Source: Klebsormidium nitens
Lineage: Eukaryota; Streptophyta; Klebsormidiophyceae; Klebsormidiales; Klebsormidiaceae
NCBI GenBank assembly: GCA_000708835.1
Contig: DF237162.1
Coordinates: 80,588 to 127,699, forward strand
Direction: 5' to 3'
Length of the DNA: 47,112 nt
Numbering within the stretch: the first letter of the stretch is position 1; every line of letters starts with the position of its first letter. Shown here piece by piece: positions 36,383-47,112 of the stretch. The position numbers and the translations under genes were made by a program. The notes beneath the pieces are model-generated. The model made no database searches, was not told where the DNA came from, and saw nothing but the letters and a program-made list of their open reading frames with translations.

Positions 36383-39300
36383 ATGGCGGCCATGTCTTCA
36401 GCTCAGTGGATCAGCACTCTTCAGGCGCAGCACGAAAAAATTGAGCGCAGTGCCGACGACCCGGCAGCCCTAACGGAGGCGTTCATCGCTGTGGCAGAAT
36501 GCATGGAACACTACTTTCTGACAAGCAACGAGGAAGTGCAGAGCTCAGATATCCAAGCGTCAATGGCCAAATTTGCTTGGGCCTGGGTAGAGCTGCCTCA
36601 GTTCCCAGTTCGTAAGCTGCTTCCAGCTGCAGCGAAGGCGCTACAGCGTTTCCCCCAGCACAGGGGCCTTGCTTTGGCAATTGCGGACTGGTGCAAAGAT
36701 GTCTGCACCCAAAACGTGCAGGCAAAGATGGAGGCGATGCAATGTGGTATGCTACAGGGCCTCTGCTTGGCGGCGGGTCATCTGGCACTATGTGAAGAGT
36801 TCAGGGAGGATGAGTATCTTCTGGCGGGATGCATCTTTGAAGCGCTTCGGAAAGCTGCAGAGCCCCCTGGGGTTGCATTTTACTCCCGGCCGCTAGCGGT
36901 GAAAAATGAGTTCTACTCCGTGGCGACAAACACGTGGGGTGCAGTCCAGCTAGACAGCGCCGTGTTAGCGGCCTTGGTGAAGCGTGGAGACTTTAAAGAC
37001 TTTGGGGCGGTGAATCACGCGCTTCTGCTGACGACTTACTTCGTTCAAAGATACTCCAGAGCAATGGTGCATGACAAACGCCGCCATGAGGGGATTGTGG
37101 AGCACTACCTGGAAGTGGTCAAGACTTTGGGGGAGGCTTTCAACTTTCAGTTCCCAAAGTTGGCAGGCAATGAAGCTTTCCAGAGGTAAGCTCCATTATG
37201 CTTTATGCTGGCTGCACCCATATCCAATTTCTGCAAACAAAGAGTTCAAAGAGGAAAGATTGATTCCTTGGGGACACGAGGCATCTTCAGCGCATTAACC
37301 TGAACCTTCTACTGTCGGCCAGCCAACATTTGTATTTCCTTTTGGGTAACATTCTTAGTTGTGGGCTCCCGCAAACCTCATGAACCTGTCATCCGAGGGC
37401 TTCTTTGTTACTTTTGACAGTGGACGTCCTCCTTTGCAGCATGTACAAGCCTCACCAAATGCAAGTGATCGTGATGCATCATTCTCCCCAATAATGTTTG
37501 CTAACCACTCTGTGTGTCTACTTTTTGAACCAAGTGCTTAACTTCACATAGGACGTTGGCCTGGTCACCTTGTTGTGCCTTCATTGTCTGCTCCATTGTT
37601 TGGGGACGATCACCGATGCCTTCCTCCATCTCTCACTGCACTAGGTCTTGCTTGGTCTAAAGCAGACAGTTTGCATATCTTCGTGCAGGTACTTCAAGCG
37701 AACGTTCGAGGAGGCGAGTCGCTTAGACTTCCAATATGAAGACTACATCGATCAATTTGACGAGATCCTCTTGATGCACAAGCGGACCTTCAGTGCTTCC
37801 CAGGTCCCATATGATCACAGGTACTGCAAAACCCAGCTTGTTTTTTTTAAAAACGTGGTTTAGTGGTTGCTGGAATCAGCCCAGTGGCTGCTGTTGTCAT
37901 GTTCAACCTCTGACAAATCAATGAAAGCTGCAGACTCTTGAAACCTGAGGATCTTTGTAGTCATGTGACAGACTCGACTAAGAACCTCTCAAGGGGCACT
38001 CGATGGCCAGTGTTTGGGTTACTATTCAATCGGACATCAAGCAAGGCCACAGGACCCGCTCTTTCTTTTGCGATACTGCCAGGAATCATCCGAATGGACT
38101 CGTAGAGGCTCAAGTCGGTATGGGGTTCGCTAGATCTTAATGCCCAACTGAAACAGGTCTTGCTCATCTGCAATGTTTTCCCTCCAGGAACCCGTGCTTG
38201 CCGCCTGCCCGCAACAGGCAATGCTTCTCGGACTTCAGATACGTGAGCGAAAGGCAGACCTCGCAGGACATCCACCAGAACTGGGGCATCCGGTTATCCG
38301 AAAGAAGAAACGTCTTAAAGATTGCGCGCAAGTATGCCGCCGCCGGCGCTGATGCAGGCGCCGGCAGCGTCGCACCAGGTGGGCATCGGGACACTAGCCC
38401 ATGGCACCCTCGCATTCAGTTGATGCTTATACTTCGTAAATGTTTCGATATGACCTCGTCAATGGTTGGTCCAAAGGATGGTTTCATAGAGGGTTCGAGT
38501 TGGGCGAATCTGACTCACTTTGCTTACGCCCTCCTGGAGACGTCGAAAATGAACTCCGGCTCGCTCTGGTGCTATGATTCTTGACTTCCATTAACCTATA
38601 ACCAATGTCGGTTGCAGCGTTTGATAGCCTTCCTGCGCTGCCCTTCCTCTTGATCACCTCTGAATCCATACGCCAGTTTCTGACAAACCCAAACAACTTG
38701 TCCGTTTGACTTCCGTCCATCGATTTCTCAGGGCGTTGCAATCAGTGGATGTAAAAACGCAAATCTGCGGACCTGCCTTCGTAAGATAGGTACGGCCGGT
38801 CAGGTCTCGTTCATCTGCAACAAGTCACCGAATGTGCGGGCTGCTTATATCATTCAGATCCATCGAGACGCTGATTCTGCCAACCTAGACCAACCTATCA
38901 CCTCGGCAATTGCCCGGAAAGCGTTGCAGGCCACCAAGGAAAAAAAATCAGTCTTCACTTCCGCCTCGTTTCCAGGTGCGTTCGCCAACGCCGATATTGG
39001 AGAGAAGAGTCGCGCAAACAAGGCTTCTGCTTCCATGCGGGAGTGTGGAGACAAGACCCGGACCTGCGCAAATTGCTCTAGGGTACAGGAGGAGCGCACC
39101 CCAGCAGAGCTCGTTTTCCAGAAGTGCTCGCGGTGCAAGGCCGCATACTACTGCGGACGCGAGGTGCGATTCGGTCACTCACCACGTGGCTATTTACTTC
39201 TGTCGTTAAGCATTGTAGAACTTGAGAGGCGATGCCCCTGGCTAAGGAACAACGAGTTGACCTTCTCCTTGCTGTAGGGCCAAGTGTGTGCTTCGATCGC

Positions 39301-39633
39301 CCCTTTTGGGACATCCAAGATTCAGGCACCCGAAGACTGCATGGTTGCGAAAAAGCGCGGTACACACGGTTCACTTATATAATTACGCTGACCCACAGTC
39401 GTTTCAACCTCTTACAGCTCAAAGGACTCGGACTCGGCTGGGTGCGTATTTTGATTGATGGAGAGGAGTTCGACACTCAGTTCCGAGCGCGCATCATATG
39501 CGATGAATTGATTCGTTTCCGTCAGTGTCTCCAAGACAATGTGTTTCCGTTCCTGCAGTGTCAAAAGGGTCATTGGAAGGAGCATAAGCTTGTGTGCGCA
39601 CCTCGGCACTTCGCTTCCCAAACCTGCTCATAG
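36383..39633 (+). CDS. MYND-type zinc-finger protein
   Basis: Supported exons are 36383-37185, 37689-37820, 38188-38378, 38732-39163 and 39559-39633. The last two encode a MYND finger split by an intron: CANCSRV, then QKCSRCKAAYYCGRE joined to CQKGHWKEHKLVC, with all the Cys/His ligands expected of the fold. MYND domains bind proline-rich partners and occur in regulators and methyltransferases. The long N-terminal part (about 310 residues, helical, Leu/Ala-rich, ending in FKRTFEEASRLDFQYEDYIDQF) matches no family I know, and no SET domain is seen. The joint between 38378 and 38732 is unresolved: an acceptor at 38617 opens a protein-like stretch (FDSLPALPFLLITSESIRQF) but the frame breaks near 38707. 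That means either an unrecognised small intron or an indel. The start may be 36356 instead. Confidence 0.75.
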
Positions 39634-41122
39634 GAAAGTCAATAGTTCAGTTGATCAAAAGACCGATCACTGCTAGGGTGGCAAGGCTGTTCTGCATAAG
39701 CTCGGACCTGAGAATCGTTGTAAAGTAATGAAACGCGTTAGACATGTACATAAATTGAATCGTTGGTAGATATGTACATGGTAGCTACTTTGATACCCAA
39801 GAATGTCGGAGCACACGTACGGGTCATTTCGAGGACATTGCATGGAGCACATCGCACGAAGTCAACCAAGAGGAAAATGTTTGTGTAGCAGACAGACCGG
39901 AGTAGTAATCAAAGTCTGATCGATTATAGTCCGGCACATTTAAGATGCCATGCTTCGTCCCGGGAACTGCGTCTTGTCTGCAAAGGGAGGGTCAGCTCAT
40001 CTCGTCGAGTGAGTATGTTTGCGAGTACTCTCCTGAGCTCTTTATGAAAAGATCATATGCACATGATGAGGTTCCAGAGCCTGCGTAAGCGGAGGCTACT
40101 GACGATTGCATGGTGCGCTTTGGAATGCACGGTATGAGATCTTACTAATCAATTCGTTGCATCACCCAAAAGTTGTACCAAAAGTCTCGCTACATGCCAG
40201 CATGATCCCAAAAACCATTGCGCGCTTGGGCATTTTTCTGTATCATACTTTTTCCCCCCTTTATTCTAGTACATGACATACATTGAATGCAGCTAATATT
40301 TAACATCGCTGCACGTGCGGATCAGCCCATATGCTTGCAAGCATATACAGTGATCATGAGTAGTAGTAAGTTGAGTCCTGAGCACGTACTAAAAGTTACG
40401 TCTTCAGCATTTCTATGCACTGAAGCTATCATAGTTATGCGTGTATACATACAAAGCCACTGGCAGCTGCTAGAACACGCTTTGAAGGCTCCCGCCTCTA
40501 AGTACATGTGACTTTGGCGGAAGGGGGATCCCCTTGGACATACACCGTCCTGGCCGCGCGCGTGGCCTGGCGCGTGGCCAACTAACCATCTGAATTCCGG
40601 CATAAAACCGGCCAATGTCGGGGCGCCACGTGTCCCCCCTTCCGTCTACCCGAAATTCCGCTACGGGTCTGTCCCGACCGGGTCAGTTCCCGAGTGGGTC
40701 AGTCCGCGCCAAATTCGGGCCCATACGTTGCAGTACGTATGCTCGTATCCTCGGGACACGTGGACACATGCCGGATCCGACCGTCGCATTGCACCACGTG
40801 GAACCTATTTTTTGAAACACTGCAACTTTAAGCGTATACGTAGACGCATCTGAGGTCCCTGACTGTCCCGAAGCTGCGCGGGACAGTGGGCAGCGGGCCT
40901 ATAAATTCTAAATCTTCGATCAATTTCCAACACGACAAGCACAACCAGCCCCCGACCAAGCCGCCTCCAGTGAAGCGCCGACCAGCCCAACCGTGCAATC
41001 AACAGCCTAATTCTAAAACAGCGACAGTATCCTCATAGGGCTCAAATTGTGAATAGAAGCCGGCCTCAACAAGTTCCCGGAAAGCGGCTAACGTTCACAA
41101 GCTTCAAGTTGCTAGCAAGACC
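39634..41122. other. Intergenic region upstream of the primase-helicase gene
   Basis: About 1.5 kb with no supported gene. The segment 40530-40900 is GC-rich with several CACGTG or GGGACACGTGG-type G-box words (40626, 40756, 40795) and leads to a TATA box near 40900. The left part is AT-rich and unremarkable. Confidence 0.55.
40900..40906 (+). promoter_or_regulatory. Probable TATA box of the primase-helicase gene
   Basis: TATAAAT sits in a GC-rich setting about 220 bases before the ATG at 41123. CACGTG-type G-box words lie 100-280 bases further upstream. The match and position fit a plant core promoter, but no transcription start is known. Confidence 0.5.
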
Positions 41123-44100
41123 ATGACGAGCACGGAACGGAACTCGGACGCGGAGGCATCGGAGGCAGTTGTAGACTGGAACATCGAGTCAGAGCCAGAT
41201 AGCGCATCCGAAGCAAGAGATGGCGAGAGCTTAGAAAGGATAGAATATGAAGACAGGTCGGTCGATGTCACCAACTCTGCTGCCTCTCTTGAGGATTTTC
41301 TGGATGACGCTGACTCGAGCGATTGTGGGCAGTCCACAATGTTCTATGCGGCGCTTGACAATGCGCGGCGGGTACAGGTCAGTACTGTAACCGAACGTTT
41401 GCAGCTTAGTTTGTCAAATTAGCAAGGTGCAGCTTGGCTTAGCATTGGAATCAGCCTTCATGTAGCAATCTGTTGTGCATTGTCATACATTCTGAGCGCG
41501 TGCAGCAGCAAAAACACTGATGTGAGCTAAGAATTGACTAGAAGAATGGGGCTTTTTTGGGATGCCATCTATTGTCTTGCTTTTGCAATCTGTGTCTTAC
41601 CTAAATGCTGTAACGCGCTCTTGCCAGCAGAAGTGACATCAAGACGAGTGCCTCAATGTAGATGCTGTTACCACGGGCAAAATGTAACAGCTAGACATAG
41701 ACGGTCCAGGCTGGTTCAGCAGCTGTGCGATCAGAATTTTTCAACGATGCCCCCAGCATCGTAGCTGCCCATATCCTTACAAAAATTTGCTACTCCGCTT
41801 GTCGAATTTTGCAGACTGACTCGGCGGATTTGCTTAACGGCAAAAGGAACTTCCGCATCGCAAGAAAAAAGAGAAGCCGCAACAATGACGAGGGTGACGA
41901 TGGCGCAGAGCTCGCAAAGAGAATATCAGAACAGAAAGATGATGGGACCTTACGGAAAGCTGCTGATAGCAATGCAGAGGTATGCTCACAAGCGACGAAG
42001 AACGAGTTGACTTCTTTGAGCGTCAGGCTCCGTAAAAGACGGAAGACGCGCCAGGTTATACTCTCCCACAGCTCGGACGATACAACTCTAGAAACCCTTC
42101 TTGAAATTTGACATGTGTTTGAGAAACATCATATGCGTTGCATTCCACTCGCTCTGGGGCTTGTCTGAGCTTGTCCAAGCTGTCCAAAGTCTAGCATAAA
42201 GTAATTTTCATTGCCTGCATGTTGACGTCATCACTTTTTGCATTGTAGCTGACTGCCTCGACCCAATCCAAGTGTGTCCGAGCTGTCCAAGCACTGTATA
42301 AAAAAAGCACTGTCGCTCAAATCCAAGCTGGATGTCAGCAGTCTTTTGTCGCTTCTAGCTAATTGCACAGTCTGTTGCTTGCGCAGCCTCCTCTGGTGCG
42401 TTGTTGCCGGGTAAAACTGTCAGCGCCGAGTCAGGAAGCGGAAGCTGGAGAGGAAGCAAACGAGTTGGGCTCCGAGGATGGGGGTCAACCTGCCGAGTCA
42501 AATGACCGGGATGACGTTTGTACTGACGACGGTGACGACCCTACTTGGGATTTGGCCTGGGACGATGACTGTGATTGGGAGGAATTGCGCGCGTACTTCA
42601 GCGTCTGCCGCATAGACCTCCATGTTGGGGGCAATTGCAGGGTTCCTGCGTCTCCGGTGTGCTCACTCTCAAATCTAAGCCCCTTCCATTCTGCTTCTTG
42701 ACAGTGCTTTTGCCAAGTTGCCTTCATGAGTACAAACCCTCGATAAGTTTGTACCCATCATGTTTCATACTTGAAGCTTGAAGGAGGAACATTGTGTTGC
42801 ACTGGACTCGGCCATTTTTTGATCTGGAACCACGTGTTATGGTACAAAGTAAGTGAAGGAAACAGAGAGAAGTTGGAATACGAGTGTCCTTGCCATTTGG
42901 CTCAACAATCTGTCCTGGCAATCCGATTCAAGTGTGTGTGACTGGGGTGGCACTCTGGCGCTAACTTTCAAATCGAATGTTCATTCAAATTTCACGGACA
43001 ATAAAATTCTGCAGTTTTGATATTGTCCCAATTTTTGTGTTGGTTGAGAACTCGCCCGGGGCCCAGTGCTTTTTTTCCTGACCGGCTGCATTCGTGGTCG
43101 TTAGAGTCTGCCAGTTGGACGTCGTTTTCATTGTAGAGCCTGGATGCTTGCACTGCCAAGATTATCAGCAGTACGTTTTTAGAGCTTCAGGCTTCGGAAC
43201 TCTTCGCTTGGTGGTTTCACAAGATTGTTCTGACGTCACTCGAAAGCAGTTCGAGTTCTTTGATAAAAGCTTGGACATTCGGACAACCAGCCATACGTAA
43301 GATAACGGTTCTGGGGGTTTGTCCAAATGTTTAGGGTGTGACGAAATATTTGCGTGGTTGTGGTTGCTAACATCATGTCAGACTGGAACCTTCTGCAGCT
43401 TGCGATCTGAACAAGCTAGGGGAATCGAAGTGGGAGATCGATCAAGGTCTAGCGAGGAGTCTCTTCGTAGGCATCAAGACTGGGCGGCTCTTCTTTGTGT
43501 ATGGTTTGTCCAATTACCGCCCCAGCAGCCAATCTTGTAAGAATTGAGGTCCTTTCCTGAGGTCCTTTTCTTGCAGGTACCAAGCCCAGTGGGCGGGGCC
43601 CCGGCGCAGTCAAGGGCTGAGCCGACGCCGCCAATCGACCCCATCCTGGCTGCTGCTCATTACTTCCACGGCCTTGGCGTAGTAACCGTCACTCACGACC
43701 TTCAGGAAAAGCTGCAAAAGAACGGCAAAGTCTGCAAAGCCCCCTCTCACTGGGCGTCCCCCAAATCCTGGAAAGAGGCAAACCTCAGCAACTGCCTTTC
43801 CGAATTTGCCAAGCCGGGGCGCAACTCTATTGCCATCATTACAGAGGTGTCAGACATCTATGCTCTTGATGTGGATGTGAAGGACGTCGGCTTTAAAGCG
43901 CTCGAGCAGATACTCAAAGAGCACGGGGGTTTCTTAGAAGACACGCCCCGCCTAACCACCGGGAATGGAGGGCTACATATACTCTTTTCTCTCTCTCAGT
44001 CCGAGCAGGCCGGCCTGCGCAACTGCTGCAATAGAGCCCGAATTTGCTACAAGGGTCAAGCAGTGGGCATCGATGTGCGCGGAAAAGGGGGGATGCTGTA

Positions 44101-46779
44101 CACTGCACCCAGCAGCTATGCGGCTCTTGATGGCACGCTGCGGCGCTACGAGTGGGACCAGGAGATCTTGCCTGATCGCTCCAATCTTAGAGCGGTGCCA
44201 GAGTGGCTCGTCTCCATCCTGAACAACGACAGCGAGGCAACAAGCGGGGGTGTCAAGGTACCTCGGGAGGGGGGCAAAGCCAGGTACGTTATTTTGCCTA
44301 AGTGCTTCATATGCCATTCGAGCTGTCCAAGCTGTCCGAATTGTCCAAGCTTTAGAACAAAGTTTTTGATTGCAATTTGATGATGTCATCAAGCCACTGT
44401 TGTAAGTGCTTCAATTGAGTGCACAGCTCGGCCCAGTCAGTTGGACGATCTGTCCAGTGTGAGAGACAACGTTTTAGAACTCAGGTTCGGTGTTCGCAAA
44501 GCAAAGTTGGCCATGACACACCTGAGCTGTTCAACCCGTACGCTATAAATGTGACACGACGACACACTATTGAGATCCTTTGACGGAAAGCAGGGAAACT
44601 TTGAAACGCTTGCATACCTCTGTGTCTCTCCCTCTCGTTATATGATTACTTGCTTCCACCGGGATGTCTGAGCTGTCTCATCCCACTTATCTTCACTCTC
44701 TTTGAATTTTGACTGCACATGCTGTCTTACAAAGTTGATCTTTGAAACGCTCGCATACATGTGTGTCTCTCCCTCTCGTTATATGATTATTTGCTTCCAC
44801 CGGGATGCCTGAGCTGTCTCATCTCACTTGTCGTCACTCTCTTTGAATTCTGACTGCACATGCTGTCTTACAAAGTTGATCGATTCTAAGGCTTGAGAGA
44901 ATCATGTAACTGGGTTCCAATCAGCATTCACTCTTTCGAATTCTGCAGCGAGTCGCATGCTACATCATTTGGACCTCCTCGCGAGCTTGAAGAGTCTCAG
45001 CAGACCCCCCCAGCAGCAGTCTTGGAGCGCGTCAAAGCTTGCGTGGCGGCTACTGGTGACAACACCTCCCGCTTTGATCGCCTCAAGGTGGGCGTCTCCG
45101 GGCCAATGTACGTGTTCCGAGTGGACGGCCCTCGACGCTGCCCATACGGCAATCACCACGACGGCTTCAACAACTTTAGCGTGTTGGTACGCAAGAGGAA
45201 CCTGCTCTATTGCTGCAATAGCTCGGAGTGCCAGGGTGTCCGTCCTTTACTAAAGATTGGAGAGCTCACGCGCCCAGAGGCCATGGCCGGCGGCGAGACC
45301 CAAGCTTTTCGTGCCGACCACGTCACTGCAATAAACGCCCTGCACAAGAGCTTCGTTGATCACTGGGCTTTTGAGGGCGATGTTGGCGGCAGCAAAATTG
45401 TTGCTGAGATGTACGCAAGCTGCGGCAGGTGAGTATCATGCCAGTCTGTTATTGATAACAGTCTTGCCCAGGTTCGTTCAAGTGTCCAAGGTCTGGCGGA
45501 AGATTTTTGTGTGGTCGTGATTGCTGACGTCATCAGCGAAGGAGTCAGGAGTCTTCGATAAAAGCTCGAACAGATGGACAGCCGGCAGTATGCACTCGGT
45601 CTTGCCCGGGTTCGTCCGAGTGTCTAAGGTCTGACGGAAAGTTTTTGTGTGGTCGTGATTGCTGACGTCATCAGCGAAAGGAGTCAGAATTTTTTTGATA
45701 AATGTTTGGACAGATGGACAGCCGGTAGTATGCAACCAGTTTCAGGTCTTCGTCCAAGTGTCCGAGGTCTGGCGGAAGATTTTTGTGTGGTCGTGATTGC
45801 TGACGTCATCAGAGAAGGAGGCATGAGTCTTTCGTAAAAGCTCGGACACTTGGACATCCGACATCCATCTCTTTTTTGGTTCTTACCCTTGCAGGTTGTG
45901 CTTTGATGGTGAAAGGTGGCACTATTGGGACGGGCGGCGCTTTGCAGCGGATGAGAAAAGTGCATTCTTTGTGAAGACCGTTCTCATCAATCAGCTGAGG
46001 ATCGTCTACAAGCGAGTAAGGGACGAGTTGAGTGCAATGATTGAGGCAACCCGGGAGGAGGAACAGCGGGAGGCGCTGAAACAGCAGCTGAAGCACCTGC
46101 GCACGTACAACAATAGCCGAGAGATGGGCAGTACTCTGGAACTCGTCCGAGGGAGCTGTTTGCCCCCGATTTCTTCCAACAGTTGGATGCAAACCCAGAT
46201 ATTCTGAACGTGAGAAATGGCGTGCTCCTTTTGAAAACGGGCATGCTTGATGTGCACAGGCCCGAGTACATGTGCTCAAAGATTGCAGAGACGAACTTTA
46301 TGGTAAGCCCCACTTTCGACGATCAAGCCCTTGAGAAAGCATGCAACAAGGCTTCGGTAGCTACTCTTTGAAGTGCTGAGCAGGTTTGCTGCAATTATCT
46401 CCGTTGTCTTGTGGGTGCAGCAATTGACACTTCGTCTGCAGAATTGATTAGCATCTTGAATTGCCAATACTGCTTTGCCATGTTGCACGTTGTCTTTTAA
46501 ATTGTCTCCTGTTGTTGGCTTGAAGTTTTTTCTTTGTTTGCTAATGCAACATGCAAGAAGCTGAAGTGTTCGGATCATAAGATGCAGCTTGTTTCTTCCT
46601 GCAGGGGATCGAATACCCAACTCCGCTCGTTGATGCTTTTCTAGGCGACATCTTCAACCACGACTCTGAGCTGGTGGACTACGTTCGGAAGTTGTATGGC
46701 TATGCCCTGAATGGTCATACGCGAGAAGAGGTCTTCGTGCTCTTGCTCGGAGCTGGAGCTGAGCACTTGATTGATTGAG
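41123..46779 (+). CDS. Primase-helicase of viral/plasmid type (PrimPol plus D5/SF3), intron-split and apparently broken
   Basis: Nine exons are supported: 41123-41377, 41815-41979, 42387-42656, 43137-43170, 43399-43496, 43577-44283, 44949-45428, 45895-46302 and 46605-46779. The first 230 residues are acidic and low-complexity. Exon 6 is a bifunctional primase/polymerase domain: ALDVDVKD (metal-binding Asp, about residues 372 and 374), TGNGGLHILF (His about 408) and GIDVRGKGGMLYTAPSSY (Asp about 440). Exon 7 carries a CPYGNHH..CCNSSEC zinc-binding motif as in primases. Exons 8-9 match the D5-type region before an SF3 helicase (LNVRNGVLLLKTG; LYGYALNGH; VFVLLLGAGA). Exon 8 needs a frame change near 46130-46160, and the frame stops at 46779 just before the expected Walker A lysine. 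Such proteins replicate large DNA viruses, virophages and plasmids. Here it is probably a captured copy, perhaps a pseudogene, or it may continue past the window. Confidence 0.75.
42165..42330 (+). repeat. Related GTCCAAG/TGACGTCATC repeats in primase-helicase intron 2
   Basis: The words CTTGTCCAAGCTGTCCAAAG, then TTGACGTCATCAC, then AAGTGTGTCCGAGCTGTCCAAG occur in the same order as in the intron 7 units. Intron 6 carries a similar set at 44318-44395 (GAGCTGTCCAAGCTGTCC, then GATGATGTCATCAAG). These are more diverged members of the family. Confidence 0.55.
43190..43392 (+). repeat. Half-units of the element family in primase-helicase intron 4
   Basis: TTCTGACGTCACTCGAAAG through TTTGATAAAAGCTTGGACATTCGGACAACC is the right half of a unit. 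GTTTGTCCAAATGTTTAGGG through GTGGTTGTGGTTGCTAACATC is the left half of the next. The linker has CCATACG instead of AGTATGC. The order and spacing match the intron 7 array, with more sequence drift. Confidence 0.65.
44599..44881 (+). repeat. 141-bp direct tandem duplication in the primase-helicase intron 6
   Basis: The block starting CTTTGAAACGC at 44599 recurs at 44740 and ends with ACAAAGTTGATC in both copies. The two are nearly identical over the full 141 bp, with scattered single changes. The duplicate is non-coding and looks recent. Confidence 0.9.
45476..45855 (+). repeat. Three tandem 104-106 bp elements with terminal inverted repeats, period 138 bp
   Basis: Units span 45476-45579, 45614-45719 and 45752-45855 and almost fill intron 7. 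The third has perfect 15-bp terminal inverted repeats: GTCCAAGTGTCCGAG on the left and its exact complement at 45841-45855. The first two have diverged ends. Each has GTGTGGTCGTGATTGCTGACG in the middle, with TGACGTCA at the centre of the unit. A linker containing GCCGGCAGTATGC separates units. Confidence 0.85.
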
Positions 46780-46869
46780 GGCGCAGCAGTCCGTCAAGAC
46801 GCAGAGCGCTAGTTGGAGCCAGTCGGAGGCCCACATAGTGACGTTGTCATCCGCAAGGGGTTCCAATAT

Positions 46870-47112
46870 CTTTAGCAAAAGTTTGAACACTTGGACAGCC
46901 GCCAGTATGCGGTTGGTCTTGGGCTTGTTCGAGGTCTTCCGGAAATTTGTACGAGTGTAGTTGCTGACGTCGTTGGAAAGGAATCCCAATGTTTTTTGGT
47001 CAAAAGCCTGGGCACTTGGACAACTAGCGGTATGCGGTCGGTCTTGAAGGCTTGTCCAAGTGTCCGAGGTCTTTCGAAAGATTATTTGAGTGTAATTGCT
47101 GACGTCACTACG
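46870..47112 (+). repeat. Second array of the same inverted-repeat element family
   Basis: The right end of one unit (AAGTTTGAACACTTGGACAG, about 46878), a whole unit (about 46922-47022, with TTGCTGACGTCG inside) and the left half of a third (from about 47052, GTCCAAGTGTCCGAG to GCTGACGTCA) are visible. They share the linker word AGTATGCGGT. The array begins about 90 bases after the last coding exon and runs off the window. Confidence 0.8.

Noticed and set aside
45429-45894. CRISPR-like array
   Set aside because: The repeats have inverted ends and a 138-bp period in a spliceosomal intron of a eukaryotic gene. There are no short repeats with unique spacers.

Overview
The window reads as nuclear DNA of a green-lineage eukaryote, most likely a streptophyte alga. 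The genes are intron-rich with GT..AG introns, several products carry plastid or thylakoid targeting sequences, and the proteins look land-plant-like. The genus Klebsormidium is my best guess, but that is an inference. I rebuilt seven multi-exon genes by joining exons that keep one reading frame across GT/AG boundaries; an eighth has one unresolved joint.

Layout from left to right: a terminal exon of an unrecognised gene (94-277, +); a complete beta-amylase (2828-6479, +); a small thylakoid-lumen protein (7690-9252, -); a TauD/clavaminate-synthase-like 2-oxoglutarate oxygenase (10122-13217, -); a plastid acyl carrier protein (13974-16561, +); a 358-bp MITE-like element (17517-17874); glyoxalase I (18858-23068, -); 20S proteasome subunit alpha-2 (24533-28812, +); the APC/C activator CDC20 (30190-35538, -); a MYND zinc-finger protein (36383-39633, +); and a virus- or plasmid-type primase-helicase gene (41123 to about 46779, +) at the right end. 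The genes are unrelated housekeeping, plastid and metabolic functions and do not form a pathway. Two pairs diverge from shared intergenic regions (glyoxalase/proteasome and CDC20/MYND).

Two patterns stand out. First, glyoxalase I and CDC20 both carry tandem partial copies of exon ends, splice site included, inside the neighbouring introns. The glyoxalase exon 5 acceptor half occurs five times and its donor half three times. CDC20 shows three single-copy cases. Second, the right-end gene encodes a PrimPol domain, a zinc-binding motif and the start of a D5/SF3-type helicase. Its introns and 3' flank carry a family of about 104-bp elements with terminal inverted repeats and a central TGACGTCA. 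The gene also has a frame break and stops just before the expected Walker A motif, so it looks like a captured and decaying viral or mobile replication gene.
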